64,000 bases of DNA from contig CAYLNL010000005.1 in the NCBI GenBank assembly GCA_964385175.1, positions 1 to 64,000 on the forward strand, given 5' to 3'. Shown one piece after another: positions 26,616 through 35,180 of this stretch. The first letter of the stretch is position 1. The number at the start of each line of letters is the position of its first letter. The notes under the pieces are model-generated. The model saw only the letters and a list, made by a program, of their open reading frames with translations, was not told where the DNA came from and searched no databases. The stretch is from CAYLNL01 sp964385175. GTDB taxonomy: Bacteria; Bacteroidota; Bacteroidia; Flavobacteriales; Flavobacteriaceae. A program made the position numbers and the translations under genes.

Positions 26616-28250
26616 CTATGCCAGTGCGGCATGGGCTTTATTTTTTTTATATTGAAGCGCAGCTTTCACAAACGCTGTAAAAAGAGGGTGAGGGTTTGCT
26701 ACCGTACTTTTATATTCAGGGTGGTATTGAACGCCTATAAACCAGGGATGTGCCGGAAGTTCTATAATTTCTACCAGCCCGGTTTCGGGATTTATACCGG
26801 TAGCCAGCAAGCCGGCAGCTTCTGCCGTTTCCAGGTATCGGTTATTAAATTCGTAGCGATGCCGGTGACGTTCATACACTACTTCTTTGCCATAAATAGC
26901 GCTTGCCTTGCTGCCCGGTTTCAATTGGCATTCCCACGAACCAAGCCTCATGGTGCCTCCTTTGCGGGTAATGTTTTTTTGGGTTTCCATGAGGTCTATT
27001 ACAGGATGAAGAGTACCTGGGTTCATCTCGGTAGAATGGGCTTCGGCAAGGTTTAGCACATTTCGGGCGAATTCTATTGCCGCCATCTGCATACCCAGGC
27101 ATATTCCTAAAAAGGGAATGGAATGTTCTCGCACGTAGCGTATGGCGGCTATTTTTCCTTCCGCCCCCCGTGCGCCAAATCCGGGTGCCACCAACACGCC
27201 GTCTAACAAGGCTATCTTTTTTTGTATGGTTTCCTCATCCAGCCGTTCTGAATGAATTGCTTGCACATCTACCCGCACCTCGTTGGCTGCCCCCCCGTGT
27301 ATGAAGGATTCCAGGATAGATTTATAAGAGTCTTGCAATTCCACATATTTTCCTATTAAACCTATAGTAACAGTGTGTTTGGGATTTTTATAACGGCTTA
27401 AAAATTCTTTCCATTGAGTTAGGTTTGGCGCCCCGGTATCAGGCAGTCCTAATTTTTTAAGAGCCACCACGTCTAACCCTTCTTCCTGCATTTTATTGGG
27501 AACATCGTATATAGTTTCTACATCTATGGATTGTATAACTGCTTCACGACGCACATTACAGAATAGGGCTAATTTGTGGCGCAACTCATCAGACAGCTCG
27601 CGCTCGGTGCGGCACACCAAAATATCGGCTTTAATACCACTTTCCATAAGGGTTTTTACGGAATGCTGGGTAGGCTTGGTTTTCAGTTCTTTGGCGGCAG
27701 AGAGATAGGGAATTAAGGTTAAATGAACCACAATTCCGTTATAATCGCCTAATTCCCAAAGCAATTGTCTAACCGCTTCTATGTAGGGCAACGACTCTAT
27801 ATCGCCCACCGTTCCGCCTATTTCAGTAATAATAATGTCATACTCCCCTTTTTTTCCTAAAACCTGTATGCGTTCCTTAATTTCATTGGTAATATGTGGC
27901 ACTACCTGGACTGTTTTTCCGAGAAATTCACCTTTTCGCTCTTTCTCTATAACACTTTGGTATATCCTCCCCGTAGTTACATTATTTGCCTGGGAGGTTT
28001 CAATATTCAAAAACCGCTCGTAATGCCCTAAATCTAAATCAGTTTCCGCCCCGTCTTCGGTTACATAACATTCTCCGTGCTCGTAGGGGTTAAGGGTTCC
28101 GGGATCTACATTAATGTAGGGGTCTAATTTCTGGATGGTAACTCTATACCCGCGCGCCTGTAGCAATTTTGCCAGGGAAGCGGCTACAATGCCTTTGCCT
28201 AATGAGGAAGTAACGCCGCCGGTAACAAAAATATATTTAGTAACGCTCAT
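26616..28250 (-). CDS. pyrG: CTP synthase
   Basis: Amidates UTP to CTP using glutamine and ATP. The synthetase domain begins KYIFVTGGVTSSLGKGI, with DPYINVDPGTLNPYEHGE. The class I glutaminase domain has the nucleophile in FLGICLGMQ and the His-Glu pair in GVQYHPEYKS. The frame opens at 28286, but the -7 box TACTTTTG at 28284-28291 lies over that start, so the ATG at 28250 (MSVTKYIFV) is chosen; this gives 544 residues, the normal size. It precedes yidC. Confidence 0.98.
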   Translation of the reverse strand: MSVTKYIFVTGGVTSSLGKGIVAASLAKLLQARGYRVTIQKLDPYINVDPGTLNPYEHGECYVTEDGAETDLDLGHYERFLNIETSQANNVTTGRIYQSVIEKERKGEFLGKTVQVVPHITNEIKERIQVLGKKGEYDIIITEIGGTVGDIESLPYIEAVRQLLWELGDYNGIVVHLTLIPYLSAAKELKTKPTQHSVKTLMESGIKADILVCRTERELSDELRHKLALFCNVRREAVIQSIDVETIYDVPNKMQEEGLDVVALKKLGLPDTGAPNLTQWKEFLSRYKNPKHTVTIGLIGKYVELQDSYKSILESFIHGGAANEVRVDVQAIHSERLDEETIQKKIALLDGVLVAPGFGARGAEGKIAAIRYVREHSIPFLGICLGMQMAAIEFARNVLNLAEAHSTEMNPGTLHPVIDLMETQKNITRKGGTMRLGSWECQLKPGSKASAIYGKEVVYERHRHRYEFNNRYLETAEAAGLLATGINPETGLVEIIELPAHPWFIGVQYHPEYKSTVANPHPLFTAFVKAALQYKKNKAHAALA

Positions 28251-28283
28251 GTGAATATAAATGCAGAGGTTTATTTTCCGCTT

Positions 28284-28291
28284 CAAAAGTA
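28284..28291 (-). promoter_or_regulatory. -7 promoter box of pyrG
   Basis: TACTTTTG on the minus strand matches TAnnTTTG, 34 bp upstream of the ATG at 28250; it also excludes the longer frame. Confidence 0.5.
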
Positions 28292-28344
28292 CAAATAGAT
28301 GGGCATATATACTACGATAGAGGGGTTAAAAATGCAAAGAAAAT

Positions 28345-29652
28345 TCATTTGGGCGCAGACGGGGGAATCTTATTTGTGGTAAAGATGAGATTGGCTAACT
28401 TTTCGGTGAGGTTTTTGCGGTGATAGGCATCTATCCCTATTGGCTGTGTTTGCAGGTTCCCCGTTTTATAGGTTTCATATAACCTGCTGATTTGATTTTT
28501 TAGCGCCTCTTTATCCTGGTGAGCAAAATAATATCCTGTGCGGGTTTTCTCCAGTAGCGACTCAACTTCCCAACCTGCTGGACCCACAGCGATAATAGGT
28601 CGGCCCGAAACCATGTATTCAAATACCTTTCCCGGGATAATAGCGCCTGCTTCTTTATTATTCGCTTCTAAAAGCAACAATACCTGGGAGGTGTGTTGCA
28701 GCTCTGTAGCTCTGGCATGATTCACGTACCCCAGTATGTTACAATAGGGCAGCAGCCCGTGCAAACGAATATCGTTTAGAACAGCATGGCTTACAGTTCC
28801 TATGAGTTGCAACTGAAAATTAGTTTTGAAAGAGGAGTTTTCGCTTATTAGCCCAGATAATGCTTCCCAAAGAGCACTCGGGTTGCGCCCGGTGAGTAAT
28901 GACCCGATGTGTGATAGGGTAAATTTTTCAGTTAAGGGCGCCTCCGTATGAGCTAAATCATCATAACCATTTGTAATAACGGTAATAGGAACAGGCGTAA
29001 GTTGTTCAAATTCCTGCCGGATGGTATAGCTCGTTACAATAATACTATCAGCATGGGTGAGTACTTTTTTTTCCAGTTTTTTGTGCTTTCGCACTGAAAA
29101 AGGCAGGAGTTTTAGCTCCTTATGGTAGCCAATGCTTGTCCATGGATCTCGGAAATCGGCTATCCATCTTATACCTATCTTTTTTTTAAGATGAAACCCA
29201 ATGAGGTGCAGGCTATGAGGCGGACCAGTGGTAATGACGGTATCTATTCTTTCTTTTGCGAGATATGTTGCCAAATACTTCACAGAAGGTTTTACCCAGT
29301 ATTTACGGGCATCTGGAATAAATAAATTACCGCGTATCCAAAGCAATACTTTTTCTGCAAACGATTGCCTCCCTTCTGGGAGAATACCCTTGCTTATTTG
29401 GTTTGCTTTTTTCCCGGAAAATAGGGAAGCTACTTTGTAGGGTTCTATAATTGACCGTTTTATAACGGTTATTCCGTGAGGAATATCTTCTTCAAGAGAG
29501 GGGTCTGTGATGGGATAATGTGGGTTTAGAGGGGTATATAAAACGGGTTCTATACCAAATTGAGAGAGGTATTTTGCAAATTTCAACCAACGCTGCACGC
29601 CGGGGCCGCCGGCGGGAGGCCAATAATAGGTGATGATGAGCGCTTTTTTCAT
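28345..29652 (-). CDS. Glycosyltransferase, family 4-like
   Basis: A 435-residue GT-B fold glycosyltransferase, probably building envelope polysaccharide from nucleotide sugars. The N-terminus reads ALIITYYWPPAGGPGVQRWL, with the glycine loop and acceptor-side domain; WIADFRDPWTS follows at about residue 166. The C-terminal donor-binding half contains SHIGSLLTGRNPSALWEAL and the EX7E-like segment EAGAIIPGKVFEYMVSGRPI. No signal peptide is seen, so it acts on the cytoplasmic side. It lies 23 bp downstream of the YfhO-like gene, so both may serve one glycan pathway. Sugar specificity cannot be read. Confidence 0.9.
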   Translation of the reverse strand: MKKALIITYYWPPAGGPGVQRWLKFAKYLSQFGIEPVLYTPLNPHYPITDPSLEEDIPHGITVIKRSIIEPYKVASLFSGKKANQISKGILPEGRQSFAEKVLLWIRGNLFIPDARKYWVKPSVKYLATYLAKERIDTVITTGPPHSLHLIGFHLKKKIGIRWIADFRDPWTSIGYHKELKLLPFSVRKHKKLEKKVLTHADSIIVTSYTIRQEFEQLTPVPITVITNGYDDLAHTEAPLTEKFTLSHIGSLLTGRNPSALWEALSGLISENSSFKTNFQLQLIGTVSHAVLNDIRLHGLLPYCNILGYVNHARATELQHTSQVLLLLEANNKEAGAIIPGKVFEYMVSGRPIIAVGPAGWEVESLLEKTRTGYYFAHQDKEALKNQISRLYETYKTGNLQTQPIGIDAYHRKNLTEKLANLIFTTNKIPPSAPK

Positions 29653-29675
29653 GGGCTGCCGAAGAGGTATTTTTT

Positions 29676-32114
29676 TCAGGAAATTGATTTTTTCTTCCTA
29701 AACTCATACCCAAGGGCGCCTATAACCAATATACCCATTAAGATAGAACCTGCCAGGGAAATAGCCCCTCCTTTTTTCACCACGCTGGGTTGAAAACTAA
29801 ACTCAATGGTATGCTTGCCTGCTGGAATTGGCAACGCCCTGAGCACATAATTGGCCCGTATATGCGATACAGGCTTGCCATCTATAGTGATTCGCCACCC
29901 GTGAGGGTAATACATTTCTGAAAAAACGGCAAACCCATTAAATTGGTTAGACGAAACATATTTTAGATAGTTAGGCTGGTAAGTTATCAGTTTCACAAAG
30001 GCAGCGCTGTCTCGTTCAAATCTTTCAGGAAGCGAAATCCCGGCAAGGGCGTTTCTGCGTATAACCGCTTTTTCTTTGGTGGGCACGCTATCTAAGGCTT
30101 TCAGTTCTGCATCGGCGTTAGGAGTTGTTAATACAGAATGCACAAACCAGGCATTCCCGTTAGCAGCTGGATTTTCATACACGCGGGGAACTCCTGTTTC
30201 ATCTGCCTGAATAACGTATTTTACGTTTAACATATTCAACACTTCTGTATTGTTTTTGGCAATTTGAAAATCGTACAACTCTTGAAAACGCCTCGATTTA
30301 GCAGCATGGTATCCGCCAATAGCTTTATGAAAATATGAAGTTCGTGCTCCCGATAATGCCAGCGCCGGTTCAAAAACGCGGTAATGGGTAGTATCCTTTA
30401 CTATCTGGGTATCGGCTGCCGAAGGCTCGAAAGGTTTTTCCATGGTACGACTATTCACAAAATTAGCTTCGCTTACATACCTGCGGTCAACTCCTACTAA
30501 ATCGGCGAGGAGTAGTGCAGCGATAGCCATAAGAAAGTAGCCCGGTTTTATTTTTCCTTTTAGGAAAAACCATAAAACACTGGCGGTAAGAAGGACAAAA
30601 ACAAGACTTCGCAATACATCTTGATTGTAGATTGCCTTTCGGTCTAATACTATCATGTCCATGAGTTGCGGCAACCCCATCTGGGAGAAAAGTTGCCGGT
30701 AATAAGAGTCGTTTACTCCCTGGAAATGGAAAGAGCCTTTCGCTAAAAAAAGTGTTGCAACTATTCCTAATACTATCAATGTTGACCATTTGAGGGCTTT
30801 CAGGAAAGGAGTTTTGTCTTTTTTATCGGGTGAAATAAGGTTGGCTAAACCTATCACTGCCAATACAGGCACACACAATTCCAGTATTACCTGGATAGAA
30901 GATACCGCCCGAAATTTATTATACAACGGCATATAATCAATCATCATATTAGTAAGAAACCCCGCATGTTCACCCCAAGACAGGATAAGAGAAACAACGG
31001 TGCCACCAACCAGCCACCATTTTATACGCCCTTTCACCACAAAAAGAGCCACTATAAATAGAAATACTACCACGGCGCCAATGTATGCCGGTGCGGCTAC
31101 AATAGGTTGCTTTCCCCAATACGTGGGCGCTCCCTGCGTAAAACTTTTGGCTTGGGCGGTAGGCACCCCCTGATTGAGCAAGAATTGATAGGTATGAGAA
31201 TTTTCCCCTAAGCGCTCATTATTAGAACCCCCAAATAACCGGGGAACAAAAAGATTTAGAGATTCTGCTATTCCATAGCTGTATTCTGTAATGTATTCCC
31301 TGCTCAAACCAGCCGTTTTTTCTTTAGGCGTCCCATCGGGGTTTAGGGTAAGCTCACTCTTGCTGCGGGTGCTCCATTGTGTATATTCACGCGTAGCCAG
31401 GAAAGCCGAAGCGTTGAGAGATAGGGCGAGAAACGCTGCAACAACTGCTAAACCCGCCGATTTGAAAAAATGGGGTAATTCTTTCCTTTTCCAGGCATCT
31501 GCCAAATAAACCATTCCCACTATCAGGAGCAAAAAAATCAAATAATAGGTCATCTGGAAATGATTGGCTTGAATTTCTAATGCTATGGCGAAAGCGCTGA
31601 GTATAAATCCCCACAGGTAACGCCGTTGAAAGATGAGCAATACACCAGCTAACACAAACGGAAAATACCCTATGGCATGGGCTTTGGAATTGTGCCCAAC
31701 AGTGAGAATAATAATGAGATAGGTAGAAAAACCAAATGCAAGGGCGCCTAAAGATGCAATTCTCCAATTCAATTTTAAAGTTAGCAACAATACATAACCC
31801 CCTAAAAAGTACAGAAACAAATAATCAGCAGGCCTAGGCAGAAACCGTATAGCAGCATCTATCTTTTTTATATAAGTATGAGGATAGTTAGCGCCCGTTT
31901 GGTAAGTAGGCATGCCGCCAAAAGCGCTGTTTGTCCAATATGTTTCTGTTTTATGCGCCTTTCGGAAATCGTTCTGCTCTTTACTCATTCCTATATATTG
32001 AACAATATCGCCCTGGTAAATTTTCTTCCCCTGCAATACGGGATAAAAAAACAAAAGCGCAATGGCTATAAAAAGCAACGCGGCAAAAAAGTGAGGAATC
32101 CATTTTTTAATCAT
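29676..32114 (-). CDS. YfhO family membrane protein
   Basis: A large integral membrane protein of 812 residues from the chosen start. About a dozen hydrophobic segments are spread over the first 580 residues, then comes a soluble periplasmic domain ending in a membrane anchor (GAISLAGSILMGILVIGALG). The domain order and YYPHGWRITIDGKPVSHIRA near the end are typical of YfhO proteins, which belong to the GT-C-like group and in Firmicutes help glycosylate lipoteichoic acid. The open frame reaches 32147 but would overlap the upstream DUF4834 gene, so the ATG at 32114 is chosen. It lies upstream of a family 4 glycosyltransferase, which suggests a lipid-linked sugar pathway. Confidence 0.9.
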   Translation of the reverse strand: MIKKWIPHFFAALLFIAIALLFFYPVLQGKKIYQGDIVQYIGMSKEQNDFRKAHKTETYWTNSAFGGMPTYQTGANYPHTYIKKIDAAIRFLPRPADYLFLYFLGGYVLLLTLKLNWRIASLGALAFGFSTYLIIILTVGHNSKAHAIGYFPFVLAGVLLIFQRRYLWGFILSAFAIALEIQANHFQMTYYLIFLLLIVGMVYLADAWKRKELPHFFKSAGLAVVAAFLALSLNASAFLATREYTQWSTRSKSELTLNPDGTPKEKTAGLSREYITEYSYGIAESLNLFVPRLFGGSNNERLGENSHTYQFLLNQGVPTAQAKSFTQGAPTYWGKQPIVAAPAYIGAVVVFLFIVALFVVKGRIKWWLVGGTVVSLILSWGEHAGFLTNMMIDYMPLYNKFRAVSSIQVILELCVPVLAVIGLANLISPDKKDKTPFLKALKWSTLIVLGIVATLFLAKGSFHFQGVNDSYYRQLFSQMGLPQLMDMIVLDRKAIYNQDVLRSLVFVLLTASVLWFFLKGKIKPGYFLMAIAALLLADLVGVDRRYVSEANFVNSRTMEKPFEPSAADTQIVKDTTHYRVFEPALALSGARTSYFHKAIGGYHAAKSRRFQELYDFQIAKNNTEVLNMLNVKYVIQADETGVPRVYENPAANGNAWFVHSVLTTPNADAELKALDSVPTKEKAVIRRNALAGISLPERFERDSAAFVKLITYQPNYLKYVSSNQFNGFAVFSEMYYPHGWRITIDGKPVSHIRANYVLRALPIPAGKHTIEFSFQPSVVKKGGAISLAGSILMGILVIGALGYEFRKKKSIS

Positions 32115-32124
32115 GGGTGTGGCA

Positions 32125-32361
32125 TTAATCAATTTCTTCAAAATCAATATACTCGCCTGCTTTTTTAGTAGAACCTCGTTTTTGAGGTGGGTAGCTGTCT
32201 ATAACCGTTTCCCCTTCTTTTGCATGGGAATGGTCTTTGCGAGGCGAACTGTATGCTTTTTTAGAAGCATATCGGGTAGCAACAGGCGATAATGCTCTTC
32301 CCAGTAACTTTAGAACATAATACACCAAAATAATAATCAATATAGTTCTCAGTAATCCCAT
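32125..32361 (-). CDS. DUF4834 family small membrane protein
   Basis: A 78-residue protein with one N-terminal membrane segment (LLRTILIIILVYYVLKLL), then a charged tail ending KAGEYIDFEEID. This form, a short membrane anchor with an acidic C-terminus, is the DUF4834 family of Bacteroidota, of unknown function. The frame opens at 32427, but a TATTTTTG -7 box at 32385-32392 lies within that extension, so the ATG at 32361 is preferred. It is 10 bp upstream of the YfhO-like start and divergent from the transporter-family gene, a pairing I recall from related genomes. Confidence 0.8.
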   Translation of the reverse strand: MGLLRTILIIILVYYVLKLLGRALSPVATRYASKKAYSSPRKDHSHAKEGETVIDSYPPQKRGSTKKAGEYIDFEEID

Positions 32362-32384
32362 AAGGCATACTTCTTTTGCGAGTT

Positions 32385-32392
32385 CAAAAATA
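32385..32392 (-). promoter_or_regulatory. -7 promoter box of the DUF4834 operon
   Basis: TATTTTTG on the minus strand matches TAnnTTTG, 24 bp before the ATG at 32361. It is likely to drive DUF4834, the YfhO-like gene and the glycosyltransferase. Confidence 0.5.
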
Positions 32393-32446
32393 CAATGCTT
32401 TCGGGACAAAAGTAATTTCTCCTTCATAAAAAATACTAAAATCTTT

Positions 32447-32454
32447 TATCTTTG
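32447..32454 (+). promoter_or_regulatory. -7 promoter box of the transporter-family gene
   Basis: TATCTTTG matches TAnnTTTG, 20 bp before the ATG at 32474. Confidence 0.5.
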
Positions 32455-32473
32455 GAGGCAATATTATGTAGAT

Positions 32474-33337
32474 ATGAAATCAAAATGGCATATAGCAGCC
32501 TCCCTTTGTTTTTTAACAGCGTGGGCTTCCGCTCAATATACCGAGCTCATCAATTCCAATAGACCCGGCGCCTCCGTAAGCGCTTTTTCGGTCGGAAAAA
32601 ATGTATTGCAGGGAGAAATGGGCGCTTTTCTTGAGCAACAGGAGCATACAGGCCTTCTCACAAAATCTAATTTTGTGGGTGCCGATTTTTCAATACGTTA
32701 TGGTTTCCTGCTTGAACGTTTAGAGATTATGTGGGAAGGCACCTTCCAGCGCGAGAAACTTACAGACAATTCTACAGCCCCGCCGGTGAGTTTTGTAAGA
32801 AGCGATTTTCTTGCCAATACGGTAGGGCTTAAATATTTACTCTACGACCCGTATCTAAAACCCGAAAAAATGAATGTGTATAGCTGGAAAGCGAATCATT
32901 CTTTTAAATGGAACGATTTAATCCCGGCGGTTTCACTCTATGCAGGCGCTAATTTGGTTTTTGGCGATAATCCTTTCTGGATAAACGACCCGGTTGTGAG
33001 CCCTAAAGTAATGGTGGCAACCCAACATCATTTTATGGAACGCTGGGTGTTTGTTACCAATATTATGTATGACCGTTTTACTACAGACGACCCTGTTTTT
33101 GGCTATGTGCTAACGCTTACTCATGCTTTGAAAGGCGATGCATGGAGTATTTTTGCAGAACATCAGGGTATTAAGAGCCATGCGTATGCCGATGGAATTT
33201 TTAGAGGAGGCGCCGCTTACCTGGTGCAAAAAGATTTGCAGTTAGACGCTGCGCTGGGCATTAATATAAAAGACACCCCTTCCCGCTTATTTGGAGCGAT
33301 AGGCGTATCATACCGGTTAGACAATCACAAAGACTAA
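32474..33337 (+). CDS. Outer-membrane 'transporter' family protein
   Basis: A 287-residue exported protein with a signal peptide ending AWASA-Q. The body alternates short hydrophobic beta strands with aromatic ends, as in an outer-membrane barrel, and contains LINSNRPGASVSAFSVGKNV, a pattern I link to the MetA-pathway-of-phenol-degradation-like 'transporter' family. The last strand ends in Tyr-Arg-Leu-Asp. Despite the family name, no substrate is known. The gene is divergent from the DUF4834 gene and 22 bp before a GNAT gene on the same strand. Confidence 0.75.
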   Translation: MKSKWHIAASLCFLTAWASAQYTELINSNRPGASVSAFSVGKNVLQGEMGAFLEQQEHTGLLTKSNFVGADFSIRYGFLLERLEIMWEGTFQREKLTDNSTAPPVSFVRSDFLANTVGLKYLLYDPYLKPEKMNVYSWKANHSFKWNDLIPAVSLYAGANLVFGDNPFWINDPVVSPKVMVATQHHFMERWVFVTNIMYDRFTTDDPVFGYVLTLTHALKGDAWSIFAEHQGIKSHAYADGIFRGGAAYLVQKDLQLDAALGINIKDTPSRLFGAIGVSYRLDNHKD

Positions 33338-33358
33338 CCCATTAGTAAAACAAGGTGA

Positions 33359-34480
33359 ATGATTGTTGTAAAAGAAATTTCTTCTAAAAAAGAATTAAAG
33401 GCGTTCATACGCTTTCCTTTTCAACTCTACAAAAATCATCCTTGTTGGGTGCCCCCGCTTTTCAGCGAGGAAATGTATGTGTTTAATAGGGCTAAAAACA
33501 TGGCTTTCAGGAATGCAGAGGCTGCTTTGTTTTTGGCGTATCAAAATGGCCGCATAGCAGGGCGGGTAGCGGCTATTATCAATCAAGTGGAGGTTTTGCA
33601 ACAGGGAAAGAAAAAAGTTCGGTTTGGCTGGTTGGATATGGTAGATGATGTTTTGGTTACTAAAGCGCTCATGGAGCGGGTAATGGACTATGGCAAGGCG
33701 CATGGGCTGGAGTATGCAGAAGGCCCTTGCGGTTTTTCTAACATGGACAGGGCGGGTATGCTGGTAGATGGTTTCGAGGAAATGAGCAATATGACCACTT
33801 ACTACAATGCCCCCTATTATCGGGAACATTTAGAACACCTGGGATTTATAAAAAGTATAGATTGGGTGGGTTACCGCATAAAAGTGCCAGCGGAAATACC
33901 TACCAGGGTCCAGGCTTTTGCCACCATGGTACTGGAGAAATACCGCCTTAGCGTATTACATTTTACTTCTGCACGCGAAATAGTGAACCAGGCAGATAAC
34001 CTGTTTCAACTCATGAACCGCTCATTTGGCAACCTTCCTTCTTTTGTGCCGATACCCGATTACCAGGTGAAACAATACAAAGAAAAATACCTGAAGTTTT
34101 TACACCCCGATTTTTTGAGTTTTATCGCCGATGAGGATGGAAAAATGGTAGGTTTTGCCATTACCATGCCTTCTTTTTCCAAAGCATTGCAAAAAGCACG
34201 GGGGCGGTTATTCCCCTTTGGGTTCATTCACCTGTTAAGAGCGCAACGAATAAATGATATGGCGAATATGTATTTGATAGGGGTTGACCCGGCCTATCAG
34301 AATAAAGGATTAACCGCTGTTATTTTTGAAAAAATTATACAAGGACTTCTAAAAAGAGGCATCCGTTATGTAGAAACAAACCCGGAGATGGAAGACAACA
34401 TAGTTGTACAGTCGCTTTGGAAAAATTACCAGCCAACTCTTATTAAACGATGGCGGCTTTACAAAAAAGAAATTTTGTAA
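33359..34480 (+). CDS. GNAT-like N-acetyltransferase, unknown substrate
   Basis: A 373-residue soluble protein with two acyltransferase-like halves. The first half has FPFQLYKNHPCWVPPLFSEE and LFLAYQNGRIAGRVAAIIN. The second carries the likely acetyl-CoA loop, LIGVDPAYQNKGLTAVIFEK, then YVETNPEMEDNIVVQSLW. Proteins of this length and opening are common in Bacteroidota and resemble the YghO group; none that I know of has a settled function. The gene is 22 bp downstream of the transporter-family gene and is probably cotranscribed with it. Confidence 0.78.
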   Translation: MIVVKEISSKKELKAFIRFPFQLYKNHPCWVPPLFSEEMYVFNRAKNMAFRNAEAALFLAYQNGRIAGRVAAIINQVEVLQQGKKKVRFGWLDMVDDVLVTKALMERVMDYGKAHGLEYAEGPCGFSNMDRAGMLVDGFEEMSNMTTYYNAPYYREHLEHLGFIKSIDWVGYRIKVPAEIPTRVQAFATMVLEKYRLSVLHFTSAREIVNQADNLFQLMNRSFGNLPSFVPIPDYQVKQYKEKYLKFLHPDFLSFIADEDGKMVGFAITMPSFSKALQKARGRLFPFGFIHLLRAQRINDMANMYLIGVDPAYQNKGLTAVIFEKIIQGLLKRGIRYVETNPEMEDNIVVQSLWKNYQPTLIKRWRLYKKEIL

Positions 34481-34794
34481 AAACTATCAACCAGTCTGGT
34501 TTTTAGTATTGAATAGTGAGATATGAGTAGTGAGAGTTTTTTGTGGTAAAAGGAAGATAGAGCCAAGAACCAAGAGATAAGAACCAAGAGCCAAGACAGA
34601 TTTAATTTTTCAATAGCCGGGGATTTCAACCGTTGGCTGGTAAATGATAGAACCAAGAGATAAGAACCAAGAGCCAAGACAGATTTAATTTTTCAATAGC
34701 CGGCGGTTTTAACCGTCGGCTTTAGAGTCTATAATTTTTCAATAGACAACGGTTTCAATCGTCAGCTTTAGAGTTTTCCAAATATAAACCGCTT
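34481..34794. repeat. Intergenic repeat cluster (hairpin units and 54-bp duplication)
   Basis: No gene is supported here. A 54-bp segment built of AACCAAGAG/GCCAAGA words is repeated exactly at 34567-34620 and 34650-34703. Three 35-nt units starting AATTTTTCAATAG follow at 34604-34638, 34687-34721 and 34733-34767. Each ends in a palindrome such as AGCCGGCGGTT / AACCGTCGGCT, so each can fold as a hairpin. The units resemble REP sequences. A low-complexity GAGTAGTGAGAG stretch precedes them. Confidence 0.8.
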
Positions 34795-35178
34795 CTATGC
34801 TTGCTTATTCTTCGCCTCAATACTCATAGTAGCATGTGGCACCAATCGCAGCCGCTCTTTGCTGATGAGATTCCCTGTAACCTTACATATTCCATAGGTT
34901 TTGTTCTCTATGCGGATAAGAGCGTTTTTTAGGTCTCGTATAAATTTTTCCTGCCGCGTAGCCAAAGCGGCATTAGCCTCCTTACTCATAGTCTCAGAAC
35001 CTTCTTCAAAAGCTTTAAACGTGGGCGATGTATCATCCGTGCCATTATCCCCATCGTTCATATAAGCGCTTTTCAAAAGCTCTAACTCCTTTTTCGCTTT
35101 TTCAATTTTTTGCTCAATCAATACCCGGAACTCTTCCAGCTCCTTGTCAGAATACCGTATTTTATCCCCTGTTTCCAT
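34795..35178 (-). CDS. DksA/TraR-like regulator without a full zinc finger
   Basis: A 127-residue protein with a long coiled-coil (about residues 10-85) followed by the DksA-type finger region. In DksA this coiled coil reaches into the RNA polymerase secondary channel and acts with ppGpp. Here the finger reads YGICKVTGNLISKERLRLVP and only the first of the expected four cysteines remains, so zinc is probably not bound; this looks usual for the Bacteroidota branch. The tip acidic residues (NDGDNGTDD) are present. It starts 2 bp after the ileS stop and so is cotranscribed with ileS. Confidence 0.85.
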   Translation of the reverse strand: METGDKIRYSDKELEEFRVLIEQKIEKAKKELELLKSAYMNDGDNGTDDTSPTFKAFEEGSETMSKEANAALATRQEKFIRDLKNALIRIENKTYGICKVTGNLISKERLRLVPHATMSIEAKNKQA

Positions 35179-35180
35179 AA

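Noticed and set aside
34567..34767. A CRISPR array
   Set aside because: Only two exact long repeats and three hairpin units, uneven spacing, no cas genes nearby and repeats that include palindromic REP-like stems.
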